DNA of 31,956 bases from SIG440 sp045592585 (GTDB lineage: Bacteria > Bacillota > Clostridia > Monoglobales > Monoglobaceae). The stretch covers positions 1 through 31,956 of the forward strand of contig JAZNVB010000005.1 of assembly GCA_045592585.1 (NCBI GenBank), read 5' to 3'. Of this stretch, positions 14,398 through 22,760 are shown one piece after another. The notes under the pieces are model-generated. The model did no database searches. It saw only the letters and a program-made list of their open reading frames with translations, and was not told where the DNA came from. The number at the start of each line of letters is the position of its first letter. The first letter of the stretch is position 1. A program made the position numbers and the translations under genes.

Positions 14398-15295
14398 ATA
14401 TATTAAAATATTCCTCTGCAGTGTGCTTGTCCCTTTCAATCTGTTGGGACAACTGCTCTGTATTTTCAAACTTTTTTATATCTCTAAGCTTTTTGCAGAA
14501 TTCAATCTTTATTTCATCGCCGTAAATCTCTCCGTCAAAACCAAATATATAAGCTTCGATATTGGGTTTTTTATCGTTTACCGTAGGTTTTGTTCCCACA
14601 TTGGCAACCGCAAAAAATCTGTCGCCGCCAATTATCACCCTTGCCGCATAAACACCTCTTTGGGGCACCACAAATCCCTCGGGAATTTCAATATTTGCTG
14701 TTGGGAAACCTAATTTCCGGCCCAGAGCTTTGCCGTGAACAACCCTTCCGGATAGCGAAAAAGGTCTGCCCATATATTCGGTTGCTCTTTCCATATCACC
14801 GTTTTCTATAAAGTTGCGGATTTGTGTGCTTGAAATCACACCCTCAAGCTGAACACATTTTTCTGTAAAAACTGCCACACCAAGCTTTGCACACTCTGCC
14901 GCCAGCTTTTTAGTATCGCCTTCTGCCATATATCCAAACCGGTAATTCTCGCCCGAAAACACCGCCGCCGCATTATAGCGTCCTGCAAGATATTCCCTTA
15001 CAAAGCCATCATATTTAACCCCTTTAAATTGGGGGCTGAATTCCTCAACCACAACAACATCAGCACCCATACCCTCAAGAATTTCAAGGCGTTCCTTAAG
15101 GGAATTTATCCTTTTTGCATTTGGGATTTCAACAAGCTGCACCATAGACAAAAGCCCATTTTTGCGGGCATAATCAATGCATCCCGATATAACCTTTATA
15201 TGACCCTTGTGCAAAGCATCAAAAGACCCCAGGGCAACTGCGGTCTTTTTGTTTTTTATATAATTTTTCAGTTCAGTGCTGTTTGTAACTGTCAT
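14396..15295 (-). CDS. ribF: Bifunctional riboflavin kinase / FMN adenylyltransferase
   Basis: The enzyme makes FMN from riboflavin and then FAD. The 299-residue product has the N-terminal adenylyltransferase with GSFDALHKGH at about residues 23-32 and ISSTQIRNFI, and the C-terminal flavokinase with HGKALGRKLGFPTANI near residues 187-202. Length is normal. ATG at 15295 is preceded by GGAG with 7-base spacing that overlaps the end of truB, so the two are coupled. It is the last gene of the rimP-nusA operon. No FMN riboswitch is seen before it. Confidence 0.95.
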   Translation of the reverse strand: MTVTNSTELKNYIKNKKTAVALGSFDALHKGHIKVISGCIDYARKNGLLSMVQLVEIPNAKRINSLKERLEILEGMGADVVVVEEFSPQFKGVKYDGFVREYLAGRYNAAAVFSGENYRFGYMAEGDTKKLAAECAKLGVAVFTEKCVQLEGVISSTQIRNFIENGDMERATEYMGRPFSLSGRVVHGKALGRKLGFPTANIEIPEGFVVPQRGVYAARVIIGGDRFFAVANVGTKPTVNDKKPNIEAYIFGFDGEIYGDEIKIEFCKKLRDIKKFENTEQLSQQIERDKHTAEEYFNI

Positions 15296-15297
15296 AT

Positions 15298-16179
15298 TTA
15301 TGCTCCGCCATAAAAACTTTTGATTATATCAAACCGTCCATCAATCTGCTGTGCAAGCGCAAGAAATTCGTTCTTTTCGTCAAAAACACGGTAAATCCTG
15401 CCCTCCTGCAAGCCGCCAACGGTTATCCTTATGCCGTTTCGCACTCTTCCGGCATTTCTGTCTGCCAGAATAATTCTCTCATATTCAGGAAGAGCCTCAG
15501 AAACAGGTGTCATAAAGCTGAAATCCTCAGCCTTTGCCATTTCTTCTATCTTTTCAAGAGTGTATGACTTTTCAATTTCAAATCGACCGCTTTTTGTGCG
15601 GCTTAGTGCCGACATATGCCCGCCGCAGCCTAGCTCTGCGCCAATGTCATTGCACAGAGTTCTGATATATGTGCCCTTTGAACAGTCAACAAGCATATCA
15701 ACAGTATTATTTTTTAAATCAATATTTTTGATTTCAATATTGCTGATTGTAACCTTTCTTGGCTCACGTTCAACGGTTTTACCCTCACGGGCAAGCTCAT
15801 AAAGCTTTTTGCCATCAATCTTGATTGCCGAATACATTGGCGGAATTTGGGTAATCTCGCCAATAAACTTATTTACGGCATCGCAAATCTGCTCCTTGGT
15901 AACATTTACTGCAAAACTCTGCGTTACCTCGCCTGACGCATCCTGAGTGTCTGTAAATGCCCCAAGCTGCAGTCTTGCCATATACTGCTTGTCTGCCGCC
16001 GTCAGAAACTCAGCCAGCTTTGTGCCCTTGCCAACACACATAGGAAGAACCCCCGAAGCCTCAGGGTCAAGGGTTCCTGTGTGTCCGATTTTTTTGATAT
16101 TTAAAATTTTTCTCAATCTGTAAACAACATCGTGAGAGGTTATTCCCAATGGTTTGTTTACATTAACTATTCCGTCCAT
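15298..16179 (-). CDS. truB: tRNA pseudouridine-55 synthase
   Basis: TruB converts U55 of the T-loop in tRNAs to pseudouridine. The 293-residue product has the catalytic Asp38 in HTGTLDPEASG, the KGTYIRTL motif and a C-terminal PUA-like region. ATG at 16179 lies 20 bases after nrnA. The ribosome site is weak (AAGGGAT, about 16 bases away), so translation may depend on coupling to the preceding gene. It lies in the conserved rbfA-nrnA-truB-ribF order. Confidence 0.96.
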   Translation of the reverse strand: MDGIVNVNKPLGITSHDVVYRLRKILNIKKIGHTGTLDPEASGVLPMCVGKGTKLAEFLTAADKQYMARLQLGAFTDTQDASGEVTQSFAVNVTKEQICDAVNKFIGEITQIPPMYSAIKIDGKKLYELAREGKTVEREPRKVTISNIEIKNIDLKNNTVDMLVDCSKGTYIRTLCNDIGAELGCGGHMSALSRTKSGRFEIEKSYTLEKIEEMAKAEDFSFMTPVSEALPEYERIILADRNAGRVRNGIRITVGGLQEGRIYRVFDEKNEFLALAQQIDGRFDIIKSFYGGA

Positions 16180-16199
16180 ATAAATCTTTACTCTATCCC

Positions 16200-17150
16200 T
16201 TAAAACTGCTTTTTTATTTCTGCAACAATTTCATTTTTAACTTCTTCAAGTGTCTTGCTTACCGAAAATCCGCTTGCCTTTATATGACCGCCGCCACCAA
16301 AGGCAACTGCCACCTTTGCCACATCAACATCACTGTTTGAACGCAGGCTCACCTTAAACTCTCCCGATGAACGTTCACGGATGTAAGCACCAACCAAAGC
16401 ACCCTCCACAGACCGTGGCAGCTCCACAATTCCGTCAATGATTTTTTCGTCAACGTCAAGCTCGGCAAAGTCTTTTTCGGTTATAGCAAGAACTGCAATT
16501 TTGCCGCCCTCAAAAACTTCCAGGTTGTCAAGACCACGTCTGTATGTCCGAAGAAATCCCATACTTTTTGTGTCAAAAATCACCTTTGAAAGCTCGCCAA
16601 CATCAACACCGCACTCCAGAAGCTTTGCCGCAACCATATGGGTTTTTGGCGTTGTTGACGAATACTTAAAGCTGCCTGTATCGCAGGTAATTGCCATATA
16701 AATATTGTTGGCAATATCAGGTGTCAATTCAACACCCAGAGCCTTTGCAAAATCATATATTATCTCACCTGTTGCCGGTGCATTTGCATCAACATAAATT
16801 GCCTCTGCAAACTGACTATGTGTCATATGATGGTCGATAGCTGCGGTATTGCCGCAAAACCTTTCCTTAAGTTCGCCAAGCCGGTTTAAATCGGCACAGT
16901 CAACCGCAATCTTCAAATCACAGTCCTCGATTTCAAGACCTGAGCCTTCTGTCCCTTTTAACAGCTTATATTCTCTTACATTATCGTCGCCTTCACGCAA
17001 AAAGACCTCCGCCTTTTTGCCCATAGCATTTAAGATAAGCTTAAGTGCATAAGCACTGCCCAAAGCGTCGCCGTCGGGATTTTCGTGATTAAATATTGCA
17101 ATACAGCTTGCATTTTTTATTTTGTTTATAACTTTATTCAGAGTAATCAC
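16200..17150 (-). CDS. nrnA: DHH-family oligoribonuclease / pAp phosphatase
   Basis: NrnA degrades short RNA oligomers and pAp. The 316-residue frame has the DHH motifs NPDGDALGSA, DCAD, IDHHMTH and CDTGSFKYS, and the DHHA1 motif FGGGGHIKASG. The frame opens with GTG at 17150, but that GTG overlaps the AAGGAG ribosome site. The next start with proper spacing is CTG at 17141, 8 bases after GGAG, giving 313 residues. There is no in-frame ATG near the start. It follows rbfA by about 11-20 bases. Confidence 0.93.
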   Translation of the reverse strand: MITLNKVINKIKNASCIAIFNHENPDGDALGSAYALKLILNAMGKKAEVFLREGDDNVREYKLLKGTEGSGLEIEDCDLKIAVDCADLNRLGELKERFCGNTAAIDHHMTHSQFAEAIYVDANAPATGEIIYDFAKALGVELTPDIANNIYMAITCDTGSFKYSSTTPKTHMVAAKLLECGVDVGELSKVIFDTKSMGFLRTYRRGLDNLEVFEGGKIAVLAITEKDFAELDVDEKIIDGIVELPRSVEGALVGAYIRERSSGEFKVSLRSNSDVDVAKVAVAFGGGGHIKASGFSVSKTLEEVKNEIVAEIKKQF

Positions 17151-17161
17151 TCCTTACGGCT

Positions 17162-17503
17162 CTACAAATTTTTCAATACCTCATTTATATGTGCTCCATA
17201 TTCAATTGAGTTATCAAGAACAAAGGTAAATTCAGGGGTGTTGCGCAGATTAACTCTGTGGCCAACCTCCTTGCGGATAAAGCCCGATGCACTTTTCAGT
17301 GCATCCATAGCCCCCTTCTGTAAATCCTCATTGCCAAGAACACTGATATAAGCCTTGGCAAATTTAAGGTCCTTTGTAACATTTACATTCACAACCGAAA
17401 CCACCGCTTTGCTGAGCCTTGGGTCCTTAAGGTCACGGATAATCATACTCAGCTCGCGCTTTACTTCCTCTGAAATTCTGTCTATTCTGTTATATGCAGG
17501 CAT
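17162..17503 (-). CDS. rbfA: 30S ribosome-binding factor A
   Basis: RbfA assists late maturation of the 30S subunit and 16S rRNA 5'-end processing. The 113-residue product has the KH-like fold sequence: YNRIDRISEEVKRELSMI, an RLSKAVVSVVNVNVT strand and ASGFIRKEVGHRVNLRNTPE. The frame extends to 17611 into the upstream repeat, but the ATG at 17503 follows AAAGGTGG by 7 bases and gives the usual N-terminus. A MITE-like repeat lies between it and infB. Confidence 0.95.
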   Translation of the reverse strand: MPAYNRIDRISEEVKRELSMIIRDLKDPRLSKAVVSVVNVNVTKDLKFAKAYISVLGNEDLQKGAMDALKSASGFIRKEVGHRVNLRNTPEFTFVLDNSIEYGAHINEVLKNL

Positions 17504-17547
17504 AACTAAACCACCTTTCTGACTTTGTTTTTTCGCCGGACAGCAAA

Positions 17548-17668
17548 GTGAAAAGTGAAGAATGAAAAGCGAAAAGAAATGGTACAAATGTCCCGCATTT
17601 GAATCAAACAAAATCGCCCTGCGATTTTCACCTTTTCTCTTCTCTATTCACTATTCTCTATTCTCTCT
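17548..17668. repeat. MITE-like intergenic repeat with inverted arms
   Basis: Two imperfectly complementary purine/pyrimidine-rich arms, about 29 bases at 17548-17576 and 37 bases at 17632-17668, enclose two perfect small hairpins. These are CAAATG/CATTTG at 17585-17601 and an 8-bp stem at 17610-17628. The right arm has short-period ATTCTCT-type repetition. No reading frame starts in it. Similar short repeats are common between genes in Clostridia from general knowledge; copies elsewhere cannot be checked here. It lies inside an essential operon and seems not to block it. Confidence 0.65.
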
Positions 17669-17690
17669 GATGCCACTTACTGTGGCATCA
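17668..17690 (-). other. Hairpin spanning the infB stop codon
   Basis: A perfect 9-bp stem (17668-17676 with 17682-17690, 5-base loop) has the infB TAA stop (17677-17679) in its loop. There is no T-run after it on the minus strand, so it is not a standard terminator. It may stabilise the mRNA 3' of infB or be the border of the adjacent repeat. Confidence 0.6.
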
Positions 17691-19977
17691 CCTGTTCCAT
17701 AACATAAACCTCAACAATGTCGCCTTCCTTTATGTCATTGAACTTTTCGATACTGATACCGCACTCATAACCGCTGGCAACTTCCTTAACATCATCCTTA
17801 AATCTCTTAAGTGACGCAAGCTCGCCCTCGTGAATAACAATGCCGTCACGAACAATACGAACAAGGCTGTTTCGCTGAACCTTACCATCGGTAACATAAG
17901 CACCGCCGATTGTACCAACGCCCGAAACCTTAAAGGTTGTTCTGATTTCAACGTGTCCGGTAATGGCCTCACGGAATTTGGGTGCAAGCATACCCTTCAT
18001 AGCCGCCTCGATATCCTCGATTGCATCATAAATTACTCTGTAAAGACGGATATCAACCTCCGAGCTTGCAGCAGCAACGGTAGCACCGGGAGTGGGACGC
18101 ACGTTAAAGCCAACAATAATGGCATTTGAAGCACTTGCCAGCATAACGTCGGATTCGGTAACAGCACCAACCGCACCATGAATAACGTTAACACGAACTT
18201 CCTCGTTGGTAATTCTCTCCAATGACTGACGAACAGCCTCAACTGAGCCCTGAACGTCTGCTTTCACGATAATGTTCAGGTCTTTCATCTTACCTGCTTC
18301 AATGTGTTCAAACAGGTTTTCAAGTGATACAGTCTGGCTTGCCTTTTGAGCCTCCTGCTTAGCCTTGAACTTTCTTGCCTCTACTACAGCTCTTGCTTTT
18401 CTTTCATCCTCAACTGCATAGAACACATCGCCGCCGTCAGGAACTTCTGAAAGACCCAAAATCTCAACAGGGATTGAAGGGCCAGCCTTCTTTATAGACT
18501 TGCCCTTGTCGTCGTTCATTGCACGAACTCTGCCCACAGCAGTGCCCGCAACAACAATGTCGCCAACCTTCAGTGTTCCGTTCTGCACCAGAAGGGTTGC
18601 CACAGGTCCTCTGCCCTTGTCAAGCTGAGCCTCGATAACAGTACCCTTTGCCATACGATTGGGGTTAGCCTTAAGCTCCTTCATTTCAGCAACAAGAAGC
18701 ACCATATCAAGCAATCCGTCAATGTTAATCTTCTGCTTTGCCGAAACCTCAACGCAGATTGTGTCGCCGCCCCATTCTTCAGGAACCAAGCCGTGCTCGG
18801 TAAGCTCCTGACGAACTCTGTCAGGGTTTGCGCCTTCTTTATCAATCTTGTTGATTGCAACAATAATTGCAACATTTGCCGCCTTTGCGTGGTTGATAGC
18901 CTCGATTGTCTGGGGCATAATACCATCGTCTGCCGCAACAACCAATATTGCAATATCAGTAACCAAGGCACCACGGGCACGCATTGCAGTAAACGCCTCG
19001 TGACCGGGAGTATCAAGGAAGGTAATCTTTTTGTCGTTAACACGAACACGATATGCACCGATATGCTGTGTAATTCCGCCAAACTCGCCCTGAGTTACGT
19101 TTGAATTTCTGATTGTATCAAGAAGCGAGGTTTTACCGTGGTCAACGTGGCCCATTACAACAACAACGGGTGAACGTGGAATCAATGACTCAGGTGAGTC
19201 TTCAACGTCATTAAACAGTTTATCCTCTTCTGTCAGAATTATTTCCTTTTCAACCTTAGAACCAAAATCTTCCACAATCAAAGATGCTGTATCAAAGTCA
19301 AGCTCCTCGTTTACGGATGCCATAATACCAAGCATCATCAGCTTTTTGATAACCTCGGTTGAAGACTTGTCAAGACGTTCTGCAAGCTGACCCACAGTAA
19401 TCGAATCAGGAACAAGCACCACTTGCGCCTCCTGCTTCTTTTCCTTTTTGGCAATTTTTTCAAAGGCCTTGGGATCCTGCTTTTCCTTAACAAGCTTACT
19501 CTTTTTGTTGCCTGTTTTAATCTTTTGCTTGCCGCCACCCTGACTTTTCACATTTTCGGGCACAAGCTCTTCAAGTCTTTCGTTATCAAGACGGTCAAGG
19601 TCAACGTTGTTCGCACGGGTATCAACCACACGTGTTTTGCGTGCAGGCGCATCACTTGCAAAGCCGCCCTCTGACTCGATTTTCTCAGGAGCCGCTTTTT
19701 CTTCTTCGGCGGTTTCTGCTGCAGCTTCCTCGGTAGCCTCAGTCTTTTTCTCCTCTTTTACAGGCTCTTCTGCAGGAACTTCAGCAAACAATGCCGAAAA
19801 ATCCTCCACCTGATTTTTTTGTGTAACATATTCAAAAATAATATCAAGCTCTCTTTCGTCAAGAGCACTCATATGGCTCTTTTCGGAAATTCCGTAATCA
19901 CTAAGAATTTTAACAAGCTCCTTGCCGGGAATTCCTACAAACCCCTTTGAAAGTTCATATGCTTTAATTTTTGTCAT
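17677..19977 (-). CDS. infB: Translation initiation factor IF-2
   Basis: IF-2 is the GTPase that places fMet-tRNA on the 30S subunit and promotes subunit joining. The 766-residue product has an N-terminal IF2_N domain, an Ala/Glu-rich linker (about residues 70-190), a second IF2_N segment, and the G domain with GHVDHGKTSLLD, DTPGHEAF and NKID. Domains II, III and IV follow, ending VMPQ. ATG at 19977 follows AAAGGGGAAG by about 6 bases. It lies 39 bases after ylxQ in the conserved operon. Confidence 0.97.
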   Translation of the reverse strand: MTKIKAYELSKGFVGIPGKELVKILSDYGISEKSHMSALDERELDIIFEYVTQKNQVEDFSALFAEVPAEEPVKEEKKTEATEEAAAETAEEEKAAPEKIESEGGFASDAPARKTRVVDTRANNVDLDRLDNERLEELVPENVKSQGGGKQKIKTGNKKSKLVKEKQDPKAFEKIAKKEKKQEAQVVLVPDSITVGQLAERLDKSSTEVIKKLMMLGIMASVNEELDFDTASLIVEDFGSKVEKEIILTEEDKLFNDVEDSPESLIPRSPVVVVMGHVDHGKTSLLDTIRNSNVTQGEFGGITQHIGAYRVRVNDKKITFLDTPGHEAFTAMRARGALVTDIAILVVAADDGIMPQTIEAINHAKAANVAIIVAINKIDKEGANPDRVRQELTEHGLVPEEWGGDTICVEVSAKQKINIDGLLDMVLLVAEMKELKANPNRMAKGTVIEAQLDKGRGPVATLLVQNGTLKVGDIVVAGTAVGRVRAMNDDKGKSIKKAGPSIPVEILGLSEVPDGGDVFYAVEDERKARAVVEARKFKAKQEAQKASQTVSLENLFEHIEAGKMKDLNIIVKADVQGSVEAVRQSLERITNEEVRVNVIHGAVGAVTESDVMLASASNAIIVGFNVRPTPGATVAAASSEVDIRLYRVIYDAIEDIEAAMKGMLAPKFREAITGHVEIRTTFKVSGVGTIGGAYVTDGKVQRNSLVRIVRDGIVIHEGELASLKRFKDDVKEVASGYECGISIEKFNDIKEGDIVEVYVMEQVMPQ

Positions 19978-20016
19978 AATTCTTCCCCTTTCTGTTGGCG
20001 TATTGCCAAAGCCCTA

Positions 20017-20334
20017 CTACTCCAAGTTTTCACCAAGGCATTTTAAAAGTTCCTCTGCAATCCCCTGGTTCATCACGGCAAGCACCACCGCAAACTCGCG
20101 GCCTGTGTACCTGCCAAGCGTAACTTTGTCGCTGTATTCAATCAGCTTTGCCGAATAAAATCCGCAACTGTTTTTAAATTTCTTTTTTGTGTTTTCAGAT
20201 GCATCCGCAGCCACAACCACAAGCTGTGCCTTGCCATCCCTGATGGCGTCCTTTACAGCACCTTCGCCAAAGGCTATTCCGCGCATTCTTGCGGCAAGCC
20301 CAAGCATCCTGAAGAACTTATCATTCTCCGCCAC
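20017..20334 (-). CDS. ylxQ: L7Ae/L30e-like K-turn protein YlxQ
   Basis: The 105-residue product belongs to the ribosomal L7Ae/L30e/Gadd45 fold, which binds kink-turn RNA. It shows the family pattern FFRMLGLAARMRGIAFGEG, LVVVAADASENT and VTLGRYTGREFAVVLAV. The frame reaches 20373, but GTG at 20334 lies 9 bases after GGAGG and starts the conserved domain directly. It overlaps the ylxR stop by 14 bases. Confidence 0.9.
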   Translation of the reverse strand: MAENDKFFRMLGLAARMRGIAFGEGAVKDAIRDGKAQLVVVAADASENTKKKFKNSCGFYSAKLIEYSDKVTLGRYTGREFAVVLAVMNQGIAEELLKCLGENLE

Positions 20335-20575
20335 TTTGCATCGCCTCCAATGCATCATACACGCATGGCTCAACCTTGCAGGAAAGGCTTCTCTCTATTG
20401 CCCTTGCCTTGCGTGCTTTTTGGATACATCCGCCGTCCTTGCAGATATATGCACCCCTGCCTGCCATCTTTCCTGTACTGTCAAAGGAAACGCTATCCTT
20501 CTGTTTTACAATTCTTAAAAGCTCGTCTTTGCCTTTAACCTCTCTGCAGACTGCACACATACGCTGTAACTTCAT
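20321..20575 (-). CDS. ylxR: RNA-binding protein YlxR (DUF448)
   Basis: This 84-residue protein has the DUF448 pattern: RMCAVCREVKGKDELLRIV near the N-terminus and GRGAYICKDGGCIQKARK in the middle. YlxR is a small nucleic-acid-binding protein nearly always found between nusA and infB; its precise role is less settled than its neighbours'. ATG at 20575 follows AAAGGG by about 7 bases. Its 3' end carries the ribosome site and start of ylxQ. Confidence 0.93.
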   Translation of the reverse strand: MKLQRMCAVCREVKGKDELLRIVKQKDSVSFDSTGKMAGRGAYICKDGGCIQKARKARAIERSLSCKVEPCVYDALEAMQSGGE

Positions 20576-20603
20576 AAATCAACCAACCCTTTCTCAAGTC
20601 GAT

Positions 20604-21638
20604 TTATTCTTCTGCATTATCAGGCTTAAGGTCAATCTTCCAGCCGGTAAGACGTGCCGCAAGACGTGCATTCTGACCTTCCTTGCCGATAGCAAGTGAA
20701 AGCTGGTCTGCAGGAACAATAACGCTGCACATTTTCTTTTCTTCGTCAACTGTGATTGATACAACCTTTGCAGGGCTAAGTGCCTGAGTAATAAATTCTG
20801 CAGGGTCTTCACTGTACTTGATAATATCAATCTTTTCGCCGCGGAGCTCATCAATAACCGCCTGAACTCTCATACCCTTGGGGCCGATACAGGTTCCAAC
20901 AGGGTCAACGCCCTCCATTGTGGAATGAACAGCAATCTTACTTCTTGAGCCGGGCTCACGGGTAAGACCCTTGATTTCGATAACACCCTTTTTGATTTCG
21001 GGAACTTCAAGTTCAAACAAACGGCGCACAAGTCCGGGGTGTGAACGTGAAACCATAAGATGCACACCCTTAACCGAGTTTGCAACCTCAACCACAAACA
21101 CCTTATATTTTTCACCGGGCTTATAGTTATCATTCTTTACCTGCTCGTTGGGCATAAGAACAGACTCAGTATCGCCTATTTCAAGCATAATATTGCGGCG
21201 GTCAATCTTTCTTACTGTTGCTGTCATAATGTCATTTGCACGGTCAGAAAATTCGTCAAAGGCCTTTTCACGTTCTGCCTCACGAATTCTCTGCAGAACA
21301 ACCTGACGTGCAGTCTGTGCCGCAATTCTGCCAAATGCCGCAGGAGTAACCTCTGACTCCAAAACATCGCCTGCTTCATATCTTACATCAATCTTCTTTG
21401 CATCTTCAACAGAAATTTCACATTCTCTGTCTTCAACTTCTTCAACAATGTTCTTTCTTGCATAAACCTTGATTTCGCCTGTTTCCTCGTCGATAATCAC
21501 CTTTGCATCCTGAACAGCGCCAAAATTCTTTTTGTACGCACTGAGCAATGCACCGCTAAGGGCGTCAATAACAACGTCACGGCTTATGCCTTTTTCCTTT
21601 TCGATTTCATCCAATAATAAGAATAACTCTGCACTCAT
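20604..21638 (-). CDS. nusA: Transcription elongation/termination factor NusA
   Basis: NusA binds RNA polymerase and modulates pausing, termination and antitermination. The 344-residue product has the N-terminal polymerase-binding domain (residues 1 to about 125), an S1 domain (TATVRKIDRRNIMLEIGDTE onward) and two KH domains (GPKGMRVQAV and GKEGQNARLAARL), and stops there. This is the shorter Gram-positive form without the acidic repeats of proteobacteria. ATG at 21638 has TTGGAGAG upstream. NusA may act on the hairpin in the leader of its own operon. Confidence 0.97.
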   Translation of the reverse strand: MSAELFLLLDEIEKEKGISRDVVIDALSGALLSAYKKNFGAVQDAKVIIDEETGEIKVYARKNIVEEVEDRECEISVEDAKKIDVRYEAGDVLESEVTPAAFGRIAAQTARQVVLQRIREAEREKAFDEFSDRANDIMTATVRKIDRRNIMLEIGDTESVLMPNEQVKNDNYKPGEKYKVFVVEVANSVKGVHLMVSRSHPGLVRRLFELEVPEIKKGVIEIKGLTREPGSRSKIAVHSTMEGVDPVGTCIGPKGMRVQAVIDELRGEKIDIIKYSEDPAEFITQALSPAKVVSITVDEEKKMCSVIVPADQLSLAIGKEGQNARLAARLTGWKIDLKPDNAEE

Positions 21639-21672
21639 TTTTTTAATCTCTCCAATCCTTTTTAATATTTAT

Positions 21673-22137
21673 TTAAAAATCAAAGTGTAATTTTACAAAA
21701 GTTGCATCGCTTACGGCAAGCTTAGTTTCATTTTCGCCAATCTTCACCGTAAAGCCGTCGTCTTCATAACCTGTCAGCTCGCCCATCAGGGTTTTGCTGC
21801 CGTCAATCGCCTTATAAAGACCAATATCCACAATACGACCAATATACTTTTTAAAGTGTTCTGGGGTTTTCAGCTTGCGTTCAATACCCGGCGACGATAC
21901 CTCAAGAATGTAATTTTCACGAATGGTATCAGCCTTGTCAAGCTCATCCCCAAGAGCACGGTTAATAACCTCGCACTCGTCAATGGAGATGCCGCCATCC
22001 TCCTTATCGGCATAAACCCTTAAATACCAGGCACCGCCCTCCTTAACATATTCTGCATCATAAATATAGCAGGAATTTGCCACAGCAATGGGTGTTGCCA
22101 TTTCAATAACCATTTTTTCAATCTTTGAATATGCCAT
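21673..22137 (-). CDS. rimP: Ribosome maturation factor RimP
   Basis: RimP helps early assembly of the 30S head. The 154-residue product has the two-domain layout: an N-terminal alpha/beta domain (LRVYADKEDGGISIDECE; VSSPGIERKL) and a C-terminal SH3-like domain. The frame runs up to 22200 through the leader, but ATG at 22137 follows AAGGAGG closely and gives the normal start. It is the first gene of the rimP-ribF operon. Confidence 0.95.
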   Translation of the reverse strand: MAYSKIEKMVIEMATPIAVANSCYIYDAEYVKEGGAWYLRVYADKEDGGISIDECEVINRALGDELDKADTIRENYILEVSSPGIERKLKTPEHFKKYIGRIVDIGLYKAIDGSKTLMGELTGYEDDGFTVKIGENETKLAVSDATFVKLHFDF

Positions 22138-22164
22138 ACTTTCCTCCTTTTGTCTTACAACGGA

Positions 22165-22190
22165 AAAGAGTGAGGCTTGCCTCACTCTTT
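22165..22190 (-). terminator. Terminator-like hairpin in the rimP-nusA leader
   Basis: A 12-bp perfect inverted repeat (22165-22176 with 22179-22190) lies between the promoter and rimP, about 28 bases before the ATG. On the minus strand it ends in CTCTTTTCC, a modest U-run. It could terminate nrdR readthrough and also act as an attenuator for the nusA operon. Confidence 0.7.
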
Positions 22191-22214
22191 CGAATACCAT
22201 ATTACGTTATATCA

Positions 22215-22243
22215 ATAATAACACAAAAATCCCGTAATGTCAA
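22215..22243 (-). promoter_or_regulatory. Sigma-A promoter of the rimP-nusA-infB operon
   Basis: On the minus strand a consensus TTGACA (22243-22238), a 17-base spacer and TATTAT (22220-22215) lie about 80 bases before rimP. The -35 contains the TGA stop of nrdR. Confidence 0.88.
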
Positions 22244-22695
22244 GCCTTTTTTATAATTTTGGCAAGTTCATCCATAAAGGAATTTATGTCTTTAAACTGG
22301 CGATAAACCGACGCAAATCTTACATATGCAATATCGTCAAGCTCCTTAAGACGTTCCATAACCATTTCGCCGATACGTTCTGATGTAACCTCGCGTTCAA
22401 GCATATTATAAAGCTTTGCTTCAATATCGTCAATCAGCTTTTCAATATCAGCCAAAGTCACGGGGCGCTTTTCGCAGGCACGCAGAATTCCGTTTAAAAC
22501 CTTATCTCTGTCCCAGGTTTCACGCAAGCCGTCCTTTTTGACAACAATCATGGGAATAGTTTCAATTTTTTCGTATGTAGTAAATCTCTTTCCGCACTCC
22601 AGACATTCTCTGCGGCGGCGGATTGTAGTGCCTTCCTCAGTTGAACGTGAATCTATTACCTTACTTTCAAGATGTCCGCAAAATAAACAACGCAT
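22240..22695 (-). CDS. nrdR: Transcriptional repressor NrdR
   Basis: NrdR represses ribonucleotide reductase genes in response to ATP/dATP. The 151-residue product has the N-terminal zinc ribbon (MRCLFCGHLESKVIDSR ... CLECGKRF) and the ATP-cone domain (VVKKDGLRETWDRDKV to the end). The frame extends to 22746, but ATG at 22695 has GGAG 9 bases upstream and gives the exact family start. The promoter carries a near-match to a NrdR box, suggesting autoregulation. Confidence 0.96.
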   Translation of the reverse strand: MRCLFCGHLESKVIDSRSTEEGTTIRRRRECLECGKRFTTYEKIETIPMIVVKKDGLRETWDRDKVLNGILRACEKRPVTLADIEKLIDDIEAKLYNMLEREVTSERIGEMVMERLKELDDIAYVRFASVYRQFKDINSFMDELAKIIKKA

Positions 22696-22744
22696 TATAA
22701 TCAACTCCAAACATAATTGGTGTGGGTACTCCACACGGATTAAC

Positions 22745-22760
22745 ATACAACATATAGTGT
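22745..22760 (-). promoter_or_regulatory. Candidate NrdR box
   Basis: The minus strand reads ACACTATATGTTGTAT, matching the known NrdR box (ACACTATATATAGTGT-like) at 13 of 16 positions. It overlaps the -10 of the nrdR promoter. NrdR boxes usually come in pairs; I see only one. Confidence 0.5.

Noticed and set aside
15296..15340. FMN riboswitch upstream of ribF
   Set aside because: ribF starts 2 bases after truB; there is no room and no RFN-like conserved sequence.
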